The notes below the pieces were generated by a model. The model worked only from the letters and a program-made list of their open reading frames with translations. It searched no databases and had not been told where the DNA came from. Of a stretch of DNA of 64,000 nt, positions 59,769 through 64,000 are shown in pieces (position 1 is the stretch's first letter; each line of letters begins with the position of its first letter). The translations under genes and the position numbers were made by a program. This DNA is from an uncultured Lachnospiraceae bacterium (GTDB taxonomy: Bacteria > Bacillota > Clostridia > Lachnospirales > Lachnospiraceae), in assembly GCA_934394565.1 (NCBI GenBank), contig CAKRQV010000004.1, positions 62,001 through 126,000 on the forward strand. The letters run 5' to 3'.

Positions 59769-60551
59769 TCAGAGTACCACACACAGGAAATAAATGATCG
59801 GTGCTGTAAAGATCACGCTGTCAAACCGGTCCAAAATACCGCCATGTCCCGGAATCAGTGTGCCGTAATCCTTGATTCCCTGATTTCTCTTGATCGCGGA
59901 AGCCGCCAGATCGCCCACCATGGAGATCAGACCACCAACTGCACAGATCAGCGCATATTCCCAGATCTCGCCATTTGTCGCCGCTGCATAAATACCGCCA
60001 AGAAGCGCCGCACCGACAACACCACCGATCGCACCCTCTACAGACTTCTTCGGGCTTAATACCGGTGTCATCTTATGCTTACCGATCAGCTTGCCCACAC
60101 AATATGCACAGGTATCGCAGCCCCAGGAAGCAAAAAAGATCAGCCATACATGTAAAGCACCGCCCTCCAGACACCGTGTCTGGAAAATAAAGGACAGCAT
60201 CACGCCCACATACAGGATACCAAACATCGCCGCCATGATCTGCTCCGCATGGAATTTCGGGTAGGTGAATACATAGACAAACATAATCAGTACCAGCGAA
60301 CCCAGAAGCTCCATCAGCTGGAACTCCGGTGCAAACCACAGACACAGATAATATCCGATGATGCCCAGATAACCGGCGATTTCCAGTGCCGTAAAGGAAT
60401 CCTCCCGCACCTTCATCACCTTATACAGCTCCTGCATACCGATCAACGATACAGCCAGAAGCGTCATAAACAGAATGATACCGCCGGAACAGATCGTCAG
60501 CAGTGCGATCAGCACCAGCACGATACCACTGATCAGTCTCGTCTTAAACAT
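59769..60551 (-). CDS. cdsA: Phosphatidate cytidylyltransferase
   Basis: The 260-residue membrane enzyme makes CDP-diacylglycerol, precursor of phosphatidylglycerol and cardiolipin. It has about seven membrane helices and the CDS signature: CVGKLIGKHKMTPVLSPKKS, VEGAIGGVVGAALL, then SMVGDLAASAIKRNQGIKDY and GTLIPGHGGILDRFDSVIFT. It starts one base after the uppS stop, so the two are coupled. Product feeds the cardiolipin synthase elsewhere in the window. Confidence 0.95.
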   Translation of the reverse strand: MFKTRLISGIVLVLIALLTICSGGIILFMTLLAVSLIGMQELYKVMKVREDSFTALEIAGYLGIIGYYLCLWFAPEFQLMELLGSLVLIMFVYVFTYPKFHAEQIMAAMFGILYVGVMLSFIFQTRCLEGGALHVWLIFFASWGCDTCAYCVGKLIGKHKMTPVLSPKKSVEGAIGGVVGAALLGGIYAAATNGEIWEYALICAVGGLISMVGDLAASAIKRNQGIKDYGTLIPGHGGILDRFDSVIFTAPIIYFLCVVL

Positions 60552-60552
60552 A

Positions 60553-61269
60553 TTACTTCACCCCGCCATATCTTCTGTCTCTGTGATTATACTGACGGAT
60601 TGCATCCATCAGTTCCTCCCTGTGGAAATCCGGCCAGGCTACGTCTGTAAACACGAACTCCGTATAAGCCAGCTGCCACAAAAGATAATTGGAAAGCCTC
60701 TGCTCACCACTCGTACGGATTAAAAGATCCGGATCCGGCAGTCCCGCCGTATCCAGATACGAAGCGATCAAATCCTCCGAAATTTCTCCCGTGATCTTCC
60801 CCGCACGCACATCATCTGCAATCTTATTCACAGCCCGCTTGATTTCATCCCGGCTGCCGTAATTTAACGCAATCTGGAAAAAATTCTCATTGTACTGTGC
60901 CGAATACTCCTGCACCTCGCGGATACTCTCCTGAATATCCTCATCAAATGCCGTAGGATCTCCCAGCACCGTGATTCGCATATGATTCTTGTCCGCCATC
61001 TTCTTACACTTCTTCAGATACTGGCGAAACAGCTTCATCAGCCCATTGATCTCCTCTTTAGATCGCTTCCAGTTCTCCGTAGAAAACGCATACACCGTCA
61101 GATACTTGATCCCGATCTCAATGGCCACATCACTGATCTTCTCCAGATTGTCACATCCCTTCACATGCCCATACGACCGCGGCATCCCCTTCGCCCTGGC
61201 CCACCGACCATTCCCATCCAGAATAATCGCCACATGCTCCGGAATCTTTAAATCCTTATCATCTACCAT
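60553..61269 (-). CDS. uppS: Undecaprenyl diphosphate synthase
   Basis: The 238-residue cis-prenyltransferase makes the C55 lipid carrier for wall synthesis. It has HVAIILDGNGRWARAKGMPR with the catalytic aspartate, GHVKGCDNL, LTVYAFSTENWKRSKEEING, NYGSRDEIKRAVNK and the C-terminal PDLLIRTSGEQRLSNYLLWQ, AYTEFVFTDVAWPDF. GGAGAGA precedes the ATG. It follows frr after a gap filled by a long palindrome. Confidence 0.97.
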   Translation of the reverse strand: MVDDKDLKIPEHVAIILDGNGRWARAKGMPRSYGHVKGCDNLEKISDVAIEIGIKYLTVYAFSTENWKRSKEEINGLMKLFRQYLKKCKKMADKNHMRITVLGDPTAFDEDIQESIREVQEYSAQYNENFFQIALNYGSRDEIKRAVNKIADDVRAGKITGEISEDLIASYLDTAGLPDPDLLIRTSGEQRLSNYLLWQLAYTEFVFTDVAWPDFHREELMDAIRQYNHRDRRYGGVK

Positions 61270-61366
61270 TCTTATCTCTCCATATTTTAGTAAAACAGAT
61301 CCATTTTCACTCCCTGTTTTCGCCAGACAGAATCATTGACTGTTTTCCTCATTTTAACGCGAAACA

Positions 61367-61516
61367 GTCCAGCCGACTTTCCGACAGACGCTCATCTGTC
61401 CATATGTATGCAAGCGACTTTCCCGAGCAAGAGTCCGAGACCTTAGGCTCGGACCGGCGCAGGCGGAGCGCGCAGGCATACGGACAGATGAACGTCTGTC
61501 GGAAAGTCGGCTGGAC
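61367..61516. repeat. Long intergenic palindrome, core type 2 (70-nt core, 40-bp arms)
   Basis: Arms 61367-61406 and 61477-61516 are 40-bp inverted repeats with two mismatches. The core 61407-61476, read on the minus strand, matches the core at 40714-40781, including an exact 26-base block (61429-61454). The blocks GCGCTCCG upstream and CTCG, AAAGTCGCTT downstream are also shared. The arms are unrelated to those at the other site. It ends 17 bases past the frr stop. Confidence 0.92.
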
Positions 61517-61533
61517 GTCACTCTTCTATCAAA

Positions 61534-62088
61534 TTAAACAGTCATGATCTCCTTAGATTTCAATTCTGTCATCTCATCTACTTCTTTGATGTATTTGTCG
61601 GTCACCTTCTGCACCTGATCCTGCATATCCTTGATTTCATCCTCAGATACATCGTCCGACTTACCCAGCTTCTTTAACATATCATTTGCATCACGACGGA
61701 TATTACGGATCGCAACCTTGGCAGCCTCCGCTTTCTTCTTGATTTCTTTAACCAGATCCTTACGACGCTCCTCGGTAAGCTCCGGGAACACCAGACGGAT
61801 AGATTTACCATCATTTGTCGGGTTGATACCCAGATCAGATGTCATAATGACTTTCTCGATCTCACGGATCATCTTGCTCTCCCACGGCTGGATCTGGATA
61901 ATACGCGGCTCCGGTACGGAAACATTGGCTACCTGCTGGATTGGAGACGGTGTACCATAATAGTCTACCGTCAGTCTGTCCAGTACATGCGGATTGGCAC
62001 GTCCTGCACGGATGGCGCCGAACTCAGATTCCAGATTGGCAATCGTCTTTCCCATCTTGGTCTCATATACTTTGATTTTCTCGTTCAT
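61534..62088 (-). CDS. frr: Ribosome recycling factor
   Basis: The 184-residue factor splits terminated ribosomes with EF-G. It is complete: MNEKIKVYETKMGKTIANLE, RAGRANPHVLDRLTVDYYGT, PIQQVANVSVPEPRIIQIQP, WESKMIREIEKVIMTSDLGI and IRRDANDMLKKLGKSDDVSE. It follows pyrH after 42 bases in the universal pyrH-frr order. AGGAGG precedes the ATG. Confidence 0.98.
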   Translation of the reverse strand: MNEKIKVYETKMGKTIANLESEFGAIRAGRANPHVLDRLTVDYYGTPSPIQQVANVSVPEPRIIQIQPWESKMIREIEKVIMTSDLGINPTNDGKSIRLVFPELTEERRKDLVKEIKKKAEAAKVAIRNIRRDANDMLKKLGKSDDVSEDEIKDMQDQVQKVTDKYIKEVDEMTELKSKEIMTV

Positions 62089-62130
62089 TACATCGTCCTC
62101 CTTAAAATGGGCCTGTCAGTCCACAGTCCT

Positions 62131-62829
62131 CTATTCTACGGTCACCCTTGTACCGTTGATATCACCTTTTGCTGCACGCACAATGCTGTTTTCCTCATTT
62201 AACAGGAATACAAGCATCGGCATCTTGTTCTCCATACACATGATGGAGGCAGACAGATCCATAGCTGCCAGTCTCTGGTCGATAACCTCCTGAATGGAGA
62301 TTTCATCATATTTCCTGGCCTGCGGATTTGTCTTCGGATCACTGTCATAAATACCGTCGATGGCTTTAGCCAGCAGAATCGTCTCGGCCTCGATCTCAAT
62401 CGCACGCAGTACTGTCGCCGTATCGGTGGAGAAATACGGATGTCCCGTACCACCGGCAAAGAATACCACCTTCTTCTGCTCTAAGGCTGCTACAGCGGCA
62501 TCCTTGGAAAACAGTGTTGTAAATGCACCACAGGTAAACGGTGTCATAACCTCTGTCTGCATACCCACAGAGCGGAAAATCTCAGATACATAAATGCAAT
62601 TCATGATTGTAGCCAGCATGCCGATCTGGTCAGCCTTCGGACGGTCGATCGTCTCGCTGGTACGTCCGCGCCAGAAGTTACCGCCGCCGATCACGATACC
62701 GACCTCGATACCCTCATCAACCAGCTGTTTTACCTGTTTTGCAACGACAGTTACGGTCGGCTCGTCAAAGCCTGTGTGTTTTTCTCCGGCGAGTGCCTCA
62801 CCGCTTAACTTCAGTAATACTCTCTTCAT
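62131..62829 (-). CDS. pyrH: Uridylate kinase
   Basis: The 232-residue UMP kinase of the amino-acid-kinase fold makes UDP. It has KRVLLKLSGEALAGEKHTGF, VGIVIGGGNFWRGRTSETID, KADQIGMLATIMNCIYVSEI, GTGHPYFSTDTATVLRAIEI and AKAIDGIYDSDPKTNPQA. Length is normal. GGGGGAT precedes the ATG, and the aspartokinase gene ends 19 bases upstream, so transcription may run through. It is followed by frr. Confidence 0.97.
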   Translation of the reverse strand: MKRVLLKLSGEALAGEKHTGFDEPTVTVVAKQVKQLVDEGIEVGIVIGGGNFWRGRTSETIDRPKADQIGMLATIMNCIYVSEIFRSVGMQTEVMTPFTCGAFTTLFSKDAAVAALEQKKVVFFAGGTGHPYFSTDTATVLRAIEIEAETILLAKAIDGIYDSDPKTNPQARKYDEISIQEVIDQRLAAMDLSASIMCMENKMPMLVFLLNEENSIVRAAKGDINGTRVTVE

Positions 62830-62848
62830 ACGTTAATATCCCCCTGCA

Positions 62849-64000
62849 TTATAATTTACATAATACAAAAATATTGTAGATTGCCCGGATTGCCGTCTCA
62901 AAATCATTATTTTCCACACCGATGATGATATTTAACTCACTGGAGCCCTGATCGATCATCTTGACATTGACACGGGCATGCGCCAGTGCGGAAAAGATAC
63001 GGCCTGCTGTACCACGGGCAGATTTCATACCACGGCCTACAACAGCGATCAGTGCCAGATCAGCCTCCAGAGAAACATGGTCCGGATGAACGGCTTTCTG
63101 GATACCGGTCAGTACCTTCTGCTCATGCTCTTCAAATTCAGTCTCATGTACCAGAATTGTCATCGTATCGATACCGGACGGCATATGTTCAAAGGAAATC
63201 CCGTTTTCTTCAAATACCTGCAGTACCTTGCGTCCAAAACCAACCTCGGCATTCATCATATCTTTCTCAATTGTGACAGAGGCAAAGCCCTTTTTGCCGG
63301 CAATACCGGTGATGATATAGTCGGACTTTGTGCAGGTGTCACCAACGATCATCGTACCCTTGTCTTCCGGTGCATTTGTATTGCGGATATTGATCGGAAT
63401 ACCTTCAGAACGGACCGGGAAGATTGCATCCTCGTGGAGCACGGACGCACCCATGTAGGACAGCTCACGAAGTTCTCTGTAGGTGATCACCTCGATCGGC
63501 ACCGGATTATCCACGATACGCGGATCTGTCACGAGACAGCCGGAAACGTCAGTCCAGTTTTCGTACATATCAGCTTTTACTGCACGGGCTACTAAAGACC
63601 CTGTAATGTCGGAACCACCACGGGAGAATGTACGGACAACACCGTTGGCATCGGCGCCATAGAAACCTGGGATGACCGCATACTCCTGCTTATCCAGCGC
63701 ATCAGCCAGCAGACGGTTGGTCGTCTCATTATCGAGTGTACCATCCTCAAAAAAGCGGATCACATCTGCCGCATCAACAAAAGCAAAGCCCAGATACGCT
63801 GCCATCACCATACCGTTTAAAAATTCACCACGGGATGCCGCATACTGGATACCTGCTTTATCTGTAAAATCTTTTCTGATCTTTTCAAATGCATCATCCA
63901 GCGAAAGGCTCAGAGAGAGACCATCAATGATCTCCTGATATCTGGCTTTGATCTGTTCCAGATCTTTGGAAAAATCCTCTTCTTTTTCTGCTTTCGCATA
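62849..64000 (-). CDS. Aspartate kinase, C-terminal part (5' end beyond the window)
   Basis: The visible 383 codons cover most of an aspartokinase. The frame is open to the right edge, starting YAKAEKEEDFSKDLEQIK. It contains SRGEFLNGMVMAAYLGFAFV, TFSRGGSDITGSLVARAVKA, YENWTDVSGCLVTDPRIVDN, PVEVITYRELRELSYMGA-type sequence and two ACT domains (GFASVTIEKDMMNAEVGFGR, LALIAVVGRGMKSARGTAGR). It phosphorylates aspartate at the start of lysine, threonine and methionine synthesis; the ACT pair implies feedback inhibition. The N-terminal nucleotide motif KFGGSS lies outside. The isozyme type cannot be assigned. Confidence 0.93.
   Translation of the reverse strand, partial: YAKAEKEEDFSKDLEQIKARYQEIIDGLSLSLSLDDAFEKIRKDFTDKAGIQYAASRGEFLNGMVMAAYLGFAFVDAADVIRFFEDGTLDNETTNRLLADALDKQEYAVIPGFYGADANGVVRTFSRGGSDITGSLVARAVKADMYENWTDVSGCLVTDPRIVDNPVPIEVITYRELRELSYMGASVLHEDAIFPVRSEGIPINIRNTNAPEDKGTMIVGDTCTKSDYIITGIAGKKGFASVTIEKDMMNAEVGFGRKVLQVFEENGISFEHMPSGIDTMTILVHETEFEEHEQKVLTGIQKAVHPDHVSLEADLALIAVVGRGMKSARGTAGRIFSALAHARVNVKMIDQGSSELNIIIGVENNDFETAIRAIYNIFVLCKL

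Overview
The window looks like chromosome of a spore-forming, Gram-positive anaerobe of the Bacillota, most likely a member of the Lachnospiraceae. The evidence is a single-chain clostridial purL, a K+-dependent sodium-pumping pyrophosphatase, a YlmC/YmxH-type sporulation protein, an L20 leader ahead of infC-rpmI-rplT, the MEP-pathway gene dxr, AGGAGG ribosome sites, and many gut-Clostridia families (DUF1540, DUF2284, DUF5688, Rpn nuclease). The genus cannot be fixed from the sequence alone. No rRNA, prophage, CRISPR array or intact insertion sequence was seen.

Layout. 1-4.1 kb is accessory: a WYL regulator with a 33-codon upstream gene, a HicAB module, a decayed ketopantoate reductase and an Rpn nuclease whose start codon appears mutated to ACG. 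4.1-11.9 kb holds purL, ridA, and a tandem pair of M14 aspartoacylase-family genes divergent from a LysR gene; one of the pair has lost its metal ligands. 12-15 kb carries a methyltransferase, a LysR fragment and a MATE transporter. 15.3-18.1 kb holds rarA and the infC operon. 18-29 kb is a run of minus-strand genes: DUF1540, YdcF, SEC-C, AraC/DUF2284/ABC-F, and cls-ligA-rluF. 29.3-38.3 kb holds tRNA-Arg(CCG), aarF, a phasin-like gene, dgkA, efp, yqeG, an aminotransferase, nrdR and an AAA ATPase. 38.3-42.9 kb holds two polysaccharide genes and an amino-acid:sodium symporter under a tandem glycine riboswitch. 43-46.5 kb is a shikimate-pathway neighbourhood (aroD, aroE, a chorismate mutase-shikimate kinase fusion) that also contains two gene remnants and a MITE-like palindrome. 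47-54.7 kb holds the pyrophosphatase, a degenerate sigma-like protein, a SpoIID-like cell-wall protein, and a repetitive Cys-rich sortase substrate coupled to a TetR regulator. 55-57 kb holds nagA and a RelB/ParE module. 57-64 kb is the conserved housekeeping run rseP-dxr-cdsA-uppS-frr-pyrH followed by an aspartokinase cut by the window end.

The most unusual signal is a set of five long intergenic palindromes lying just beyond stop codons. Their outer arms (37 to about 97 bp) are nearly perfect inverted repeats unique to each locus, while the inner cores are conserved between loci. Two loci share a 118/119-nt structured core and two others share a 68/70-nt core. A conserved core inside locus-specific arms is the reverse of ordinary REP or MITE architecture.

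Several genes also survive only as fused ends with the middle missing (panE, an enoate-reductase-like gene, probably a second aroE), which suggests recurrent internal deletion in the accessory parts of this genome.
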